In this document: piece after piece, positions 51,549 to 60,861 of the stretch
Position numbering within the stretch: position 1 is the first letter of the stretch
How the letters are laid out: each line of letters opens with the position of its first letter
Assembly (NCBI RefSeq): GCF_013204855.1
Contig: NZ_JABMKZ010000011.1
Location: forward strand, 1-64,000
Direction: 5' to 3'
From: Paenibacillus alba
Lineage (GTDB): Bacteria > Bacillota > Bacilli > Paenibacillales > NBRC-103111
DNA length: 64,000 bases
Translations under genes and position numbers: made by a program
Notes under the pieces: generated by a model
What the model was told of the DNA's origin: nothing
Databases searched by the model: none
Seen by the model: the letters and a program-made list of their open reading frames with translations, nothing else

Positions 51549-52607
51549 ATGAGCAACATACATGTAGCGGTAATCGGAGCCGGTTCTATCTCCGAAATGC
51601 ACTTAAAGTCTTATCAAAACAATCCCGATGTGGTGCTTTACGCGATTTGTGATTTAAATGAAGAACGCGCCAAAGCCAAGGCAGATAAGTACGGCATTCC
51701 ACATGTGTATACCGATTATAAGAAGCTGCTTGCCGATCCTAAGATAGATGCTGTAAGTATCTGTACTTGGAACAACAGCCATGCCCCTATTTCCATAGCC
51801 GCTTTGGAAGCCGGCAAAAACGTCCTCACTGAAAAGCCGCTATGTAAAACGGTTGAAGAAGCATTGGCCGTCGAAGCCGCTGTCCAGCGTTCAGGCAAAA
51901 TTCTGCAAGTCGGTTTTGTTCGCCGATATGCCTCTAATACAGCAATCGTCAAATCATTCGTAGACAACGGAGAGCTCGGTGAGATCTATTATGCCAAAGC
52001 TTCCTGCATTCGCCGGCTAGGCAATCCGGGCGGTTGGTTCTCGGATATTGAGCGCTCGGGCGGCGGACCTTTAATTGATGTTGGCGTTCACGTCATTGAT
52101 CTATGTTGGTATTTGATGGGCAGACCCAAAGTGAAATCGGTATCCGGCAATGCGTACAAGAAGCTTGGCAATCGCGCAAATGTGAAAAATCTCGCTTTTT
52201 ACAAAGCCGCCGATTACGACGCTTCTCATAACACGGTGGAAGACATGGCGAACGCTATGATTCGCTTCGAGAACGGCGCCTCCCTCTTAGTTGACGTTAG
52301 CTTCACTCTTCATGCCAAAGAAGACGAACTAACCGTCAAGCTATATGGCGAAAAAGGCGGCGCAGAGCTGGAACCAGAGCTGTCCATCATTACAGAGAAA
52401 TATGATACGATCCTTAATTTGACACCACAAATCAATAACCTATCCTTCGACTTTGTCGCCGGTTTTCAACAAGAGCTCAATTATTTCATCGAAGTTTGCC
52501 AAGGTAAAAAAGAGACGCTTTCTCCTGTACAGGATGGTGTCGAGATGATGAAAATTCTTTGCGGCATTTACGAATCCAGCGCACAAGGGAAAGAAATACA
52601 CTTCTAA
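51549..52607 (+). CDS. Gfo/Idh/MocA-family oxidoreductase in the carbohydrate operon
   Basis: A 352-residue NAD(P)-dependent dehydrogenase. The start lies behind GAGGTG. VAVIGAGSISEMHLKSYQNN is the Rossmann start, TEKPLCKT (about 95) the catalytic motif, and GGPLIDVGVHVIDLCWYLMG (about 175) has the active-site His/Asp. The C-terminal beta sheet is typical. It lies 55 bases behind the FAD oxidoreductase gene, so both are likely one transcript. I infer successive oxidations of one sugar derivative. The N-terminus and motifs are complete. Confidence 0.93.
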   Translation: MSNIHVAVIGAGSISEMHLKSYQNNPDVVLYAICDLNEERAKAKADKYGIPHVYTDYKKLLADPKIDAVSICTWNNSHAPISIAALEAGKNVLTEKPLCKTVEEALAVEAAVQRSGKILQVGFVRRYASNTAIVKSFVDNGELGEIYYAKASCIRRLGNPGGWFSDIERSGGGPLIDVGVHVIDLCWYLMGRPKVKSVSGNAYKKLGNRANVKNLAFYKAADYDASHNTVEDMANAMIRFENGASLLVDVSFTLHAKEDELTVKLYGEKGGAELEPELSIITEKYDTILNLTPQINNLSFDFVAGFQQELNYFIEVCQGKKETLSPVQDGVEMMKILCGIYESSAQGKEIHF

Positions 52608-52667
52608 GACATGAGGGGTCCTCCCCCTGATCTGGAGCCTGTTCGTATTTAACCGCCTATTCTACGA

Positions 52668-55600
52668 ATGGAAGGAATGTGGGTTTCGTTGATTAAATCA
52701 AAATGGCTGAATCTCGCTGTCTTGCTAACGCTAATCGTTTCCCTTAGTCCAATTACCGCCTTAGCTGCGGGAACTGGCTCCACCGCTGCTGCTCAACCGA
52801 GCGCAGCGGACTTGATTGAAGTCGAAGCCGCTCCGATAGATATCACCATTGACATTGAAGGTCCACGCAAGCAAATTAATCTCATTGATCAAGATGTTTC
52901 AGCAATAACCGATTATGTAGCCTTGTTTACCCCGGAATTTGCGCCGCAAATCACAGTTGGCAAGACGACCGTCGGTGTTGCGGTTGACGCCTCCGGACAA
53001 GTGACCAAGGTTATTAACCCGTCCGTTAACGGCGGGGTGCCCGTGTGGACAGGTCCCACTGATCTGATGATCCCGCCAGGCGGCTACCTATTGGTCGCTA
53101 ATGACGACAGCTGGGCTAATAAAACATACAAGCAGTATCTAGCCAAAAACTTTAAGATCGGGGACAAAATCAAGCTGCGCAAAAACGGCGAAGTCATTCC
53201 TGTCACCGAACTCATGACTGGCCAAGGGCTTAAAGTTCAGCTCAAACTGAATAATGATGACTGGTCGACCGTCACACAGCCGAAAACCATCATTTCCGGT
53301 AAACTCGATAACCTTGAACAAGGTGCTTCTTACTCCGTTTCCGTCAACCAAACGACCGCTATCCTGCAAGCGAATCACACCTTCCAAGTTGAGTACGTGT
53401 TGAACGAAGGGGTCAATTTCCTCGATGTTATCGCTGCCAAAAACGGCGTGGAGAACGTTCGCAAATCGCTCATCGTTTTCTATAAGAAGCCAACCAGCGC
53501 TCCGAAGGAAGTCGTGCTTTGGGTAGATCAGGGAACGAACATTTTTAAGCTGCAAACGCCTGAAAATGTTCATGATATGCTGACCAAAGCGAAGGACGCC
53601 GGCGTCACCGCGATTGCGCTCGATGTGAAGGGTGTCGAAGGGTTTGCCAACTACAAGAAGAATGATCTAACGGGGCGGCCTCACATTTCTCAGATGACGG
53701 CACCAACCCGAGCAGGTGCCAACCCGAACCTGGACATGCTTCAGGAATTCGTGACTTACGGGCATCAGCTTGGCATGAAAATTCATGCCGCCTTTAACGT
53801 ATTTGCTGAAGGCTCACCCGCACATAATGAATATGGCTTGCTGAATCAGCATCTGGATTGGGAAGAACACGTTTTCCGACCTGAGGATGGCGGTCAAATT
53901 CTTCGCCTGCGGGAAAGCAACTATTACAAATCAGGCAAATCACTGGTAGCTTTCATTAATCCGGCGAATGACGAGGCACGTGCTTTTGAGTTGAAAAACA
54001 TGGAAGAAGTCATCAAAAATTACGATGTAGATGGCGTCGTGCTCGACCGCACCCGGTATGACAATGAAACGGCCGATTTCAGCCCGCTGACGCGCAGTAA
54101 ATTTGAAACATTTCTCACAGCACGCGGGAAGTCATTGACGAACTGGCCGGCTGATGTATTCAGCTATGTGAATAATGTACGCCAAAATGGCCCGCTCATT
54201 AACGATTGGTGGGAATTCCGTTCATTGACGATCAAAACCTTTACAGATGAAGTACGTTCCTTAACGGATCGGTATACGGCATTAAAAGGTAAAAAAGTTC
54301 AATCTTCTGCTTACGTAGGCTCGTGGTTTGAAAGTTATTATTTGAACGGCGTTCACTGGGGAAGTCCCCACTTCCAATATGACAGCCGTCTCCATTTTCC
54401 CGAGGATAGCATGTATACCGCGTCTTACGCTGCAACCGGCTATGCCAAAAACATCGATTTCCTGATGATTGGCACCTACCAGACAACACAGAAAGAAATT
54501 GAACAGCATATTACGCTAGGCAATATTGTCACAAACGGCGAAGTGCCGATGTATGCCAGCATTGCTCTGGCGAACATTCAGGAACCCGCCCTTCAGCGGT
54601 CCGTATTCCAAGCGGGTCTTGCCCAATCGAACGGTCTGATGCTTTTCGACTATTCGCAAGTCAACTGGCCGATCGTGAAAGCTTCCCTTCAGGATCAGGT
54701 ATACGTGAAAGATTACCAGCTAGGCACCAGCATTCCTGCGAATAATGAGGCCTACCTCGAAGCTGATTTGTACAATGTAAGCCGCAATGAAAATAATTTA
54801 AATGTTTACACGGACACATTCGGTCAGACAACAGCGACATCAACCTTTGGCGTAGAAGCAATCGTTGATAACACCGGTAAAGTGACCAAAGTCGTTAATG
54901 CACAGCAGGCACTGACTTGGAACTGGACGAACATGTCCCCGAATAACAGCGTCATCCCGCAGGGCGGCTTCGTCATTTCCGCATTGGATGCCTCCGGCAC
55001 GCGGACCAGACGTCAGCTTGTCGCCAGCACGTTTAAGGTTGGGGATAACGTGAGATCAGCTGTCCTGCGCGGTCACTTGGCTTACGAGAACACCTCAACT
55101 TCACTTGCCAGCTTGGAGATCAAAGGCAATGTAGAAGTTCTTGGACCGGGCACGGCAGAAGTTCGCGTCAATCAAGTGCCCGCCGTAGTAGCAAGCAACG
55201 GTGATTTTGTCGGCCAAGCGGCTCTTCTCATCGGCACGAATGCCTTGAAAATTTCAGTTTATGTTGACGGCCGCAAAACTAATGAAAAAACAGTCAACAT
55301 TACGCGTACGGCTCCCACTATGACTGGATTAACCTTGGATTCGCCAAGCTATCGTCTTGAATCCGGCACTGCACAAGCTGTTGTAACTTCCGCTGTTTAT
55401 TCGGACGGTACGCGTGCCGTAATCACCGGAGCTTCTTACCTCTCCAGCAATCCGAGAGTGGCTACGGTTTCCGCGAGCGGCCTCATTTCCGCTGTGAAAG
55501 CCGGAACAACTGAAATTACCGCTCAGTTCGAAGGAAAAGTAACGAAGGCACTTGTAACGGTTGTCACCTTGACCCGCTTGTCTTTTGACGAAAACAAACA

Positions 55601-55877
55601 TAGCTTAGTCAAAGGCGACACTTATCTCGCACCGCTTAAAGCCACTTATTCGGATGGGCAAACAGCCTACATAAGGCAGGCGGACAGCTACCGCTCTTCC
55701 CATGATAAAGTCGCTTCCATCGCACCGGACGGTACGATCACAGCCGTAAAACCCGGCACAGCAACCATCAGCGCTGCTTATCATGGCAAACACGCGGATA
55801 TCAAAATTAAAGTATTTAACTCGCATAAAGATAAAACCGAAGATAGAGAAATCGACGGAGATATGAATAATGAGTAG
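52668..55877 (+). CDS. Secreted GHL10-type glycosidase-like protein with duplicated modules
   Basis: A 1069-residue exported protein. The signal peptide ends near ALAAG (residue 35); the start may be the ATG at 52677 or TTG at 52689 instead. By eye the order is: module A (about 70-180, DASGQVTKVINP...IPPGGYLLVA...FKIGD), module B (195-270), a GHL10-like barrel (280-685, with EVVLWVDQGTNIF, VTAIALDVKG and VDGVVLDRTRYDN), then A' (695-800, DNTGKVTKVVNA...IPQGGFVISA...FKVGD), B' (805-885) and two Big2 Ig-like domains (885-1050, each with SNPRVATVSASG or SHDKVASIAPDG). The tail is acidic and has no anchor motif. It probably acts on an external glycan; the bond cleaved is unknown. Confidence 0.85.
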   Translation: MEGMWVSLIKSKWLNLAVLLTLIVSLSPITALAAGTGSTAAAQPSAADLIEVEAAPIDITIDIEGPRKQINLIDQDVSAITDYVALFTPEFAPQITVGKTTVGVAVDASGQVTKVINPSVNGGVPVWTGPTDLMIPPGGYLLVANDDSWANKTYKQYLAKNFKIGDKIKLRKNGEVIPVTELMTGQGLKVQLKLNNDDWSTVTQPKTIISGKLDNLEQGASYSVSVNQTTAILQANHTFQVEYVLNEGVNFLDVIAAKNGVENVRKSLIVFYKKPTSAPKEVVLWVDQGTNIFKLQTPENVHDMLTKAKDAGVTAIALDVKGVEGFANYKKNDLTGRPHISQMTAPTRAGANPNLDMLQEFVTYGHQLGMKIHAAFNVFAEGSPAHNEYGLLNQHLDWEEHVFRPEDGGQILRLRESNYYKSGKSLVAFINPANDEARAFELKNMEEVIKNYDVDGVVLDRTRYDNETADFSPLTRSKFETFLTARGKSLTNWPADVFSYVNNVRQNGPLINDWWEFRSLTIKTFTDEVRSLTDRYTALKGKKVQSSAYVGSWFESYYLNGVHWGSPHFQYDSRLHFPEDSMYTASYAATGYAKNIDFLMIGTYQTTQKEIEQHITLGNIVTNGEVPMYASIALANIQEPALQRSVFQAGLAQSNGLMLFDYSQVNWPIVKASLQDQVYVKDYQLGTSIPANNEAYLEADLYNVSRNENNLNVYTDTFGQTTATSTFGVEAIVDNTGKVTKVVNAQQALTWNWTNMSPNNSVIPQGGFVISALDASGTRTRRQLVASTFKVGDNVRSAVLRGHLAYENTSTSLASLEIKGNVEVLGPGTAEVRVNQVPAVVASNGDFVGQAALLIGTNALKISVYVDGRKTNEKTVNITRTAPTMTGLTLDSPSYRLESGTAQAVVTSAVYSDGTRAVITGASYLSSNPRVATVSASGLISAVKAGTTEITAQFEGKVTKALVTVVTLTRLSFDENKHSLVKGDTYLAPLKATYSDGQTAYIRQADSYRSSHDKVASIAPDGTITAVKPGTATISAAYHGKHADIKIKVFNSHKDKTEDREIDGDMNNE

Positions 55878-55888
55878 ATAAAAGTAAA

Positions 55889-55938
55889 AAAGAGCTGTCC
55901 CCAAAGTAGATAAACTACTTGAGGACAGCTTCTTTTTA
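55889..55938 (+). terminator. Terminator of the FAD/Gfo/GHL10 operon
   Basis: The arms AGCTGTCCCCAAAGTAG and CTACTTGAGGACAGCT form a stem followed by TCTTTTTATG, about 12 bases behind the GHL10 stop. Confidence 0.88.
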
Positions 55939-55984
55939 TGTAGATTGATGTATCCTGTGCAAACCTCGACTGGCTCCTTTTTAT

Positions 55985-56170
55985 AAACCTGCAATTGTGC
56001 ATCTTTTTTACGCTTGGAATAGCCTCAAGCATGAAATGCCTGCATTTGTGCATGTTTTTGAGGCTTTTTCCGGGTTAGAAGCTGGAAAAGCTGAAATTAC
56101 CTGCACAAATTGCAGGTATTTCCATTTTATACCCAAATTCACCCTGAGATTCCTGCATTTTCGCAGGCTT
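55985..56170. repeat. Four-motif intergenic element, copy 3
   Basis: CCTGC motifs start at 55988, 56039, 56100 and 56152 (spacings 51, 61, 52). The first reads CCTGCAATTGTGCATC followed by TTTTTTACGCTTGGAA, close to copy 1. The last two are palindromic (CCTGCACAAATTGCAGG, CCTGCATTTTCGCAGG). It lies between the convergent GHL10 and Gfo/Idh-like genes, behind a terminator, as the other two copies do. Confidence 0.8.
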
Positions 56171-56191
56171 TTCTAGTCAGGTGGTAGCGAA

Positions 56192-57028
56192 CTAAGGCAG
56201 TGCCAACCACTGATAAGGTGTCTTCTTCGTCTTCATGCCCGCTTCCAAAATCGCAGCGATAGCCAAGGTTTCCGCTTGAGATACGACGGGAACACCTGAT
56301 TCAAAAAAGGCGACGAGGTTTTCAATAAATGCCCCGAAGAAGTTCGATTCGATCTTAAGCAGCTTTGCCTGATCATTGCCATAATTCACGTTCATCATGA
56401 ACGGACACTCGGAGCCATACAGACTAACAGCAGCCTGTCTCCCATCCTCGTATCCAATAAGCAGTGATGGCGTCCTCTCTGTTCCCGTCCACATGACACG
56501 TTGAACCGCTGTACCCATCAAAGCGATAATCGGTTCAATTTGGTGGATCGAATAGTTCTCAAACTTGCCAGGACCAAAGCTGCTTATCGCATCTATGCCT
56601 GAGCGCTCAAGTTCGCAATATTCAGCAGCAAAACGAAGCGCTGAAGTCGAGTACATAGGCGTTCCATGCGCAGCAGCCAACTCAAACATCCGTACCGCGC
56701 TTGCTAGGTCTGGCGCAAACGTTTTATCTATATAAGTTGGCTTGCCGGATTGCAGCGGAAGCAGCGCCAGCTCTTCATGGAACTCGGGATGGTCCGGCGA
56801 CAGCACAACCAAATAATCGCTTTGTTCCACAACTGCTTGAATAGAATCCAGAAGCTCAATGCCTTTCTTCCTGCACCACGCTGCGTTAGTCAGCTTGCCT
56901 GGCATATTCACCAAACCATATGCGCAAGTTACTTTCATTTCGCCCCCTGAGGCCTTTTCAATCCAGTCGGGATATTTCTCCGCATGCCACTCATCCAGAA
57001 AGTAATCTATGAATCCGATTTTCTTCAT
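56192..57028 (-). CDS. Divergent Gfo/Idh-like protein
   Basis: A 278-residue protein whose order of parts resembles Gfo/Idh/MocA enzymes, but with altered motifs. The N-terminal strand IGFIDYFLDEWHAEKYPDWI lacks the GxGxxG loop. YIDKTFAPDLASAV (about 96) stands where EKP normally is, with DK in place of EK and no Pro. The later part has FENYSIHQIEPIIALMGTAV, matching the active-site helix with His, and a C-terminal sheet. It may use no cofactor, or bind it differently. It starts behind GGGAGTG and lies 72 bases after the binding-protein gene stop, behind a terminator. The role is unclear. Confidence 0.7.
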   Translation of the reverse strand: MKKIGFIDYFLDEWHAEKYPDWIEKASGGEMKVTCAYGLVNMPGKLTNAAWCRKKGIELLDSIQAVVEQSDYLVVLSPDHPEFHEELALLPLQSGKPTYIDKTFAPDLASAVRMFELAAAHGTPMYSTSALRFAAEYCELERSGIDAISSFGPGKFENYSIHQIEPIIALMGTAVQRVMWTGTERTPSLLIGYEDGRQAAVSLYGSECPFMMNVNYGNDQAKLLKIESNFFGAFIENLVAFFESGVPVVSQAETLAIAAILEAGMKTKKTPYQWLALP

Positions 57029-57053
57029 CGCTCTTCACTCCCTTTTCGTAGTA

Positions 57054-57082
57054 AAACCCCATGGCATGAACCATAGGGGATG
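57054..57082 (-). terminator. Terminator between the binding-protein and Gfo/Idh-like genes
   Basis: The arms CCCCATGG and CCATAGGGG (one bulge) around CATGAA are followed on the minus strand by GTTTTAC. It ends the transporter transcript, at least in part. Confidence 0.7.
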
Positions 57083-57100
57083 ATTTGCGCGTAAATCAGC

Positions 57101-58633
57101 TTACTTCTTATTTGCAGCGTACCATTCGTTAGCAGCTTTGGTCATATCATCGCCGCCATCAGCTTTCCATTGCGCAAGGAACTTGTCATAGTTCTCCAGA
57201 GGCTCTGCTCCTGTTATGTACTTTAAGAACGTATCTTCCATCAGCTTCTGCAGCTTTAGACTGTTTTTACCGATGGCTTCAAGCGGCGGTGCAAAAGCAA
57301 GCGGATCAACCACGGTATTCCCTTTGGCGGCTTCCTGATTCTTGTTGAATGCCTCCGTCAGAATCGGATCTTTCCGTACGCGTGCCTGCCAGTATATCGG
57401 GTAATTCTTCTCATCTACACCGGTTAGGAACGAAGACGCGTTGTTGTATTGGTCATTGAAGATCGGAAGAATCGGGAAATAATTGCCGTTTTCAACTTTA
57501 TGATGGACGCCTTCTTTCCCGATACTTGCTTCCTTATGAATCTCTTTGTCGAGTTTTAAATCCAAATATTTGATGATGTCCTCTTTCTTCTCAGCCCACT
57601 TCGGAATACCGACATAATAATTGATTCCTGCGCTTGCCATGACTTGGACCTTCCCATCATCGCCTTTCAAATAAGGCAGGCTGGCAACTTTCGCATTTGG
57701 CGTATTTTTCACCAGCGCAGTTTGCACAATCGGCGCATTGAAGTAGCCATTTGAAATGATTGCGGTTTTACCGCTCGTAAAGTTTTCAATCACTTTGTTC
57801 GGCTGATTCAGCGACCATTCCTGATCGATTAATTTCTCGCTGTAAAGCTTCTTCATGAAAGCCAAATACGTCTTCATGTTCGGATTCTCGACGGCATTAA
57901 CCAACTTGCCGCTAACATCCTGCCAACCTGTTGTTAAGGTGGATTGCACCATCGTCAAACCAAATGTCGGCATGATCTCCGGAAGAAGCGGGCTTTTCCC
58001 ACCGGACAAAGCCATCACGTTCTTCTTCTCTTTAATTGTCTTCATCACCATGTACAATTCATCGCGTGTCGTCGGCGCTTTAAGTCCAAGCTCATCCATC
58101 CAGTCTTGGCGGACAATCAGTGACGAGCTCACAACTGTCCCTGATCCGGTCTGCGGAATACCGTAGATTTTACCGTTCAGTTTTGCCCCGTTCCAGGAGT
58201 TTTGGGAAATGACACTTTTCATATTCGTTCCGTACTTGTTCACCAACTCGTCGATGGGCTCAAGCGCTCCGGAAGACGCCAGCTTGGAATACTGTAGTCC
58301 TGTAAGCAGCATGAAGGCATATTGCTCCTTGTTGGCCATTAGCAAATTTAATTTGTCATCCGGGTTCTCAACAGGCAGCATATCATACGTTACTTTATAA
58401 CCGGTTTTTTCGTTCAAAAACTTCGCCACAACCTCAGTATTCGGGTCAAAACGCCCATACTGCAGAAGTGCTTTGAATTCCGGTTTCTGCGCATTTACAG
58501 CTGCTGATGCTGTTGCTGCCGTAGTCGCGGATGGCGAGCTAGAGCTTCCTGTAGTTTGAGTGCTTCCACCGCAAGCCGATAATGCCGCTGTTAACGTTGT
58601 AATGGATAATACGGTTAAACATTTTTTTAACAT
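57101..58633 (-). CDS. Sugar-binding lipoprotein of the adjacent ABC importer (LplA-like)
   Basis: A 510-residue extracellular binding protein. I choose ATG 58633 behind AAAGGGAGG, giving the signal MLKKCLTVLSITTLTAALSA and lipobox SACG, then a Ser/Ala/Thr linker. Landmarks are LNGKIYGIPQTGSGTVV and DWMDELGLKAPTTRDELYMV. The C-terminus AEPLENYDKFLAQWKADGGD is the same type as in the other binding protein of this window. It belongs with the two permeases just upstream (gap of about 118 bases) and delivers oligosaccharides to them. The sugar is unknown. Confidence 0.94.
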   Translation of the reverse strand: MLKKCLTVLSITTLTAALSACGGSTQTTGSSSSPSATTAATASAAVNAQKPEFKALLQYGRFDPNTEVVAKFLNEKTGYKVTYDMLPVENPDDKLNLLMANKEQYAFMLLTGLQYSKLASSGALEPIDELVNKYGTNMKSVISQNSWNGAKLNGKIYGIPQTGSGTVVSSSLIVRQDWMDELGLKAPTTRDELYMVMKTIKEKKNVMALSGGKSPLLPEIMPTFGLTMVQSTLTTGWQDVSGKLVNAVENPNMKTYLAFMKKLYSEKLIDQEWSLNQPNKVIENFTSGKTAIISNGYFNAPIVQTALVKNTPNAKVASLPYLKGDDGKVQVMASAGINYYVGIPKWAEKKEDIIKYLDLKLDKEIHKEASIGKEGVHHKVENGNYFPILPIFNDQYNNASSFLTGVDEKNYPIYWQARVRKDPILTEAFNKNQEAAKGNTVVDPLAFAPPLEAIGKNSLKLQKLMEDTFLKYITGAEPLENYDKFLAQWKADGGDDMTKAANEWYAANKK

Positions 58634-58751
58634 ACATAAACCTCCCTTTTCATTCGTGATCATGGGATCATGCCAATGCCTACCTTCAAGGAACCTGAAC
58701 CAAGCTGATAACTCCCGCGACCACCACCTTTCATACGCACAGCTGGTATTC

Positions 58752-59672
58752 TCACCCTTTAACAGATCCTACCAGAACGCCTTTCACAAAATATTTCTGG
58801 AGGAAAGGATACACGACGATAATCGGCAGTGTGGCAAGAATAATCGAAGCGGCTTGGATGGATTGCGGTGAAACATTGAGGGAAGCATCGACATTCGTTC
58901 TAAGAAACACATCTGTCGAAGTGACGAACAGCTCTTTCAAGTAAAGCTGCAAAGGCTTCAGATTGGCCGAATTGATGTAAATTAACGAAGTGAAGTAATC
59001 ATTCCAGAACGTTACGGCATAGAACAGTCCGATCGTGGCTAACACAGGAAGCGACAGCGGCAAAATAATACGCAGCAGGATGCGGATATTGCTTGCTCCA
59101 TCGATCTTGGCTGATTCTTCCAGGCTATCGGGCAAGCTTTCGAAGTAACTTTTGATAATCAGCATGTTGTACACGTTAATCATAAAAGGCAGAAATAAGA
59201 CGGGCAGCTTGTCGATCAGATGAAGCTTGTGCATGAGCAAGTAAGTCGGTATCAATCCCCCGCTGAACAGCATGGTGAACAGATACATGAGGATAAAAAT
59301 CTTGCGTCCCCGCAGTCTCGGCTTTGATAAGGGATACGCGGCAAGTGTTGTCATGATTAATGCCAGAATTGATCCTACGAATGTCACCGTAACGGAAACT
59401 AAGAAAGCATTCAGGAACAAGGAATTGCTTGCCACATATTTGTACGTTCCCACTTGGAAATCAATCGGATACAAAGATACCATGCCGGATACGACAGCTG
59501 CTTCCCCGCTGAGCGACTTGGCGATTAGATTAATAAAGGGAAAGATTGTAGACAGTCCAAGCAGAATAAAGAATGCATAATTGATTACGTGAAAAAGTTT
59601 CTCACTGGATGAGGTCCGAAGACCGCCCGTTTTCTTCCTGCTTGCTGTTTTCACAACGTTGTTCACTTGCAT
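58752..59672 (-). CDS. ABC sugar permease, LplC/MalG-type
   Basis: A 306-residue inner-membrane protein with six segments. The EAA loop that touches the ATPase is EESAKIDGASNIRILLRIIL followed by PLSLP (about 195-220). The C-terminus FVKGVLVGSVKG is the usual end of the LplC group. It starts behind GGAGG, 25 bases after the partner permease gene stop. No ATPase gene is in the locus; in Bacillota such importers share one MsmK-type ATPase encoded elsewhere. It imports the same sugar as its neighbours. Confidence 0.94.
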   Translation of the reverse strand: MQVNNVVKTASRKKTGGLRTSSSEKLFHVINYAFFILLGLSTIFPFINLIAKSLSGEAAVVSGMVSLYPIDFQVGTYKYVASNSLFLNAFLVSVTVTFVGSILALIMTTLAAYPLSKPRLRGRKIFILMYLFTMLFSGGLIPTYLLMHKLHLIDKLPVLFLPFMINVYNMLIIKSYFESLPDSLEESAKIDGASNIRILLRIILPLSLPVLATIGLFYAVTFWNDYFTSLIYINSANLKPLQLYLKELFVTSTDVFLRTNVDASLNVSPQSIQAASIILATLPIIVVYPFLQKYFVKGVLVGSVKG

Positions 59673-59696
59673 GCGTGTTCCTCCTTCTTTCCGCGA

Positions 59697-60668
59697 TTAC
59701 CAGATGCCTCGTCCAAAAAACTTCCGCGACAGGCTGTTCCCCGAAATGATCAAAATAAACGCGACCACCGATTCGAAGACGCCCACTGCCGTTGAAAAGC
59801 TGTAATCCTGTTCGCCAAGACCGATTCGGTAAACATAGGTGCCAATAACGTCGGCGACATTGTAAACACTTGGATTGTACATGACAAGCACTTGCTCCGT
59901 GCCTGCCTCCAGCACATAACCAAGCCGTAGAATAAACATGAGCAGAATGATTGGCAGCAGACCTGGCAGTGTGATATGTATGATTTGCTTCCATCTATTT
60001 GCACCATCCATTTTGGCGGATTCATATAATCCGGGATCGATACCTGCCAAAGCGGCCAAATAGATGATTGTATTCCAACCAAGATCCTTCCAACCTGCTG
60101 AAGCTACAAGCACAGAACGAAATATATGGCTGTCCAGAAAAAAGCGAATGGGCTCGCCGCCTAGTGCGACAATCATTTTGTTAACAATCCCGCCATTCGT
60201 TGACAGCAGATCAATGAACAAGCCACTGACAATAACCCACGATAAGAAATGGGGGAGGTAGATCACCGTTTGTACGCTTCGCTTAAAAGCTATATGTTTC
60301 AGTTCATTCAACAAGATCGCGATGATGATAGGCAGCGGGAATAGAAAAACAATTTTATACACAGATATAAGCAGCGTATTCTGAAATACTTGCAAAAAAC
60401 TGGCGGATGATATCAATTTCTCGAAATGTTTCCAGCCTACCCACGGACTTGCCGACATTCCCTCGAAAATATTGAAATCCTTAAAAGCGATAATAATGCC
60501 ATACATGGGGGTGTACTTGAACAACAGCAGAAAAGCGATGCCTGGAATGAGAGCCAGATACAAGTCCCAATCCTTCCGAATATCAATCCATAATTGCCGT
60601 GTGTAACTCTTTTTCACGTTTTTTTTCGCACTTCTAACACTTTTCTCTGTCATGGTCGGTTCTCTCAT
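59697..60668 (-). CDS. ABC sugar permease, LplB/MalF-type
   Basis: A 323-residue inner-membrane protein with six segments. I choose the ATG after GGGAGGAG (about 60668) rather than the one nine codons upstream. The strongly basic N-terminus (KKNVKKSYTRQL) is cytoplasmic. The EAA loop is YESAKMDGANRWKQIIHITL followed by PGLLP (about 225-250). The end GNSLSRKFFGRGIW is typical of the LplB group. It is the first gene of the permease-permease-binding protein transcript. The AraC regulator gene upstream ends with its own terminator. Confidence 0.94.
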   Translation of the reverse strand: MREPTMTEKSVRSAKKNVKKSYTRQLWIDIRKDWDLYLALIPGIAFLLLFKYTPMYGIIIAFKDFNIFEGMSASPWVGWKHFEKLISSASFLQVFQNTLLISVYKIVFLFPLPIIIAILLNELKHIAFKRSVQTVIYLPHFLSWVIVSGLFIDLLSTNGGIVNKMIVALGGEPIRFFLDSHIFRSVLVASAGWKDLGWNTIIYLAALAGIDPGLYESAKMDGANRWKQIIHITLPGLLPIILLMFILRLGYVLEAGTEQVLVMYNPSVYNVADVIGTYVYRIGLGEQDYSFSTAVGVFESVVAFILIISGNSLSRKFFGRGIW

Positions 60669-60808
60669 GGTGACTCCTCCCTCTTGCCTATTCATCTTAG
60701 ATTTAGTGTATCATCCGTCCATTTAATGCGAATTAGAGTAATATTACTTGTTTTGGTACTTTGATAACTTCTCGGAGCAATCGCGTATAATTAACCCTTC
60801 CTTTCAAC

Positions 60809-60840
60809 GCAAAAAAGCCTTCCCTAGGATCTGGAAGGTC
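60809..60840 (-). terminator. Terminator behind the AraC-type regulator gene
   Basis: The arms GCCTTCC and GGAAGG, as ACCTTCCAGATCCTAGGGAAGG on the minus strand, are followed by CTTTTTTGC. It separates the regulator from the transport genes. Confidence 0.85.
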
Positions 60841-60861
60841 ATTTGCTCGTTTCTTATGCAG

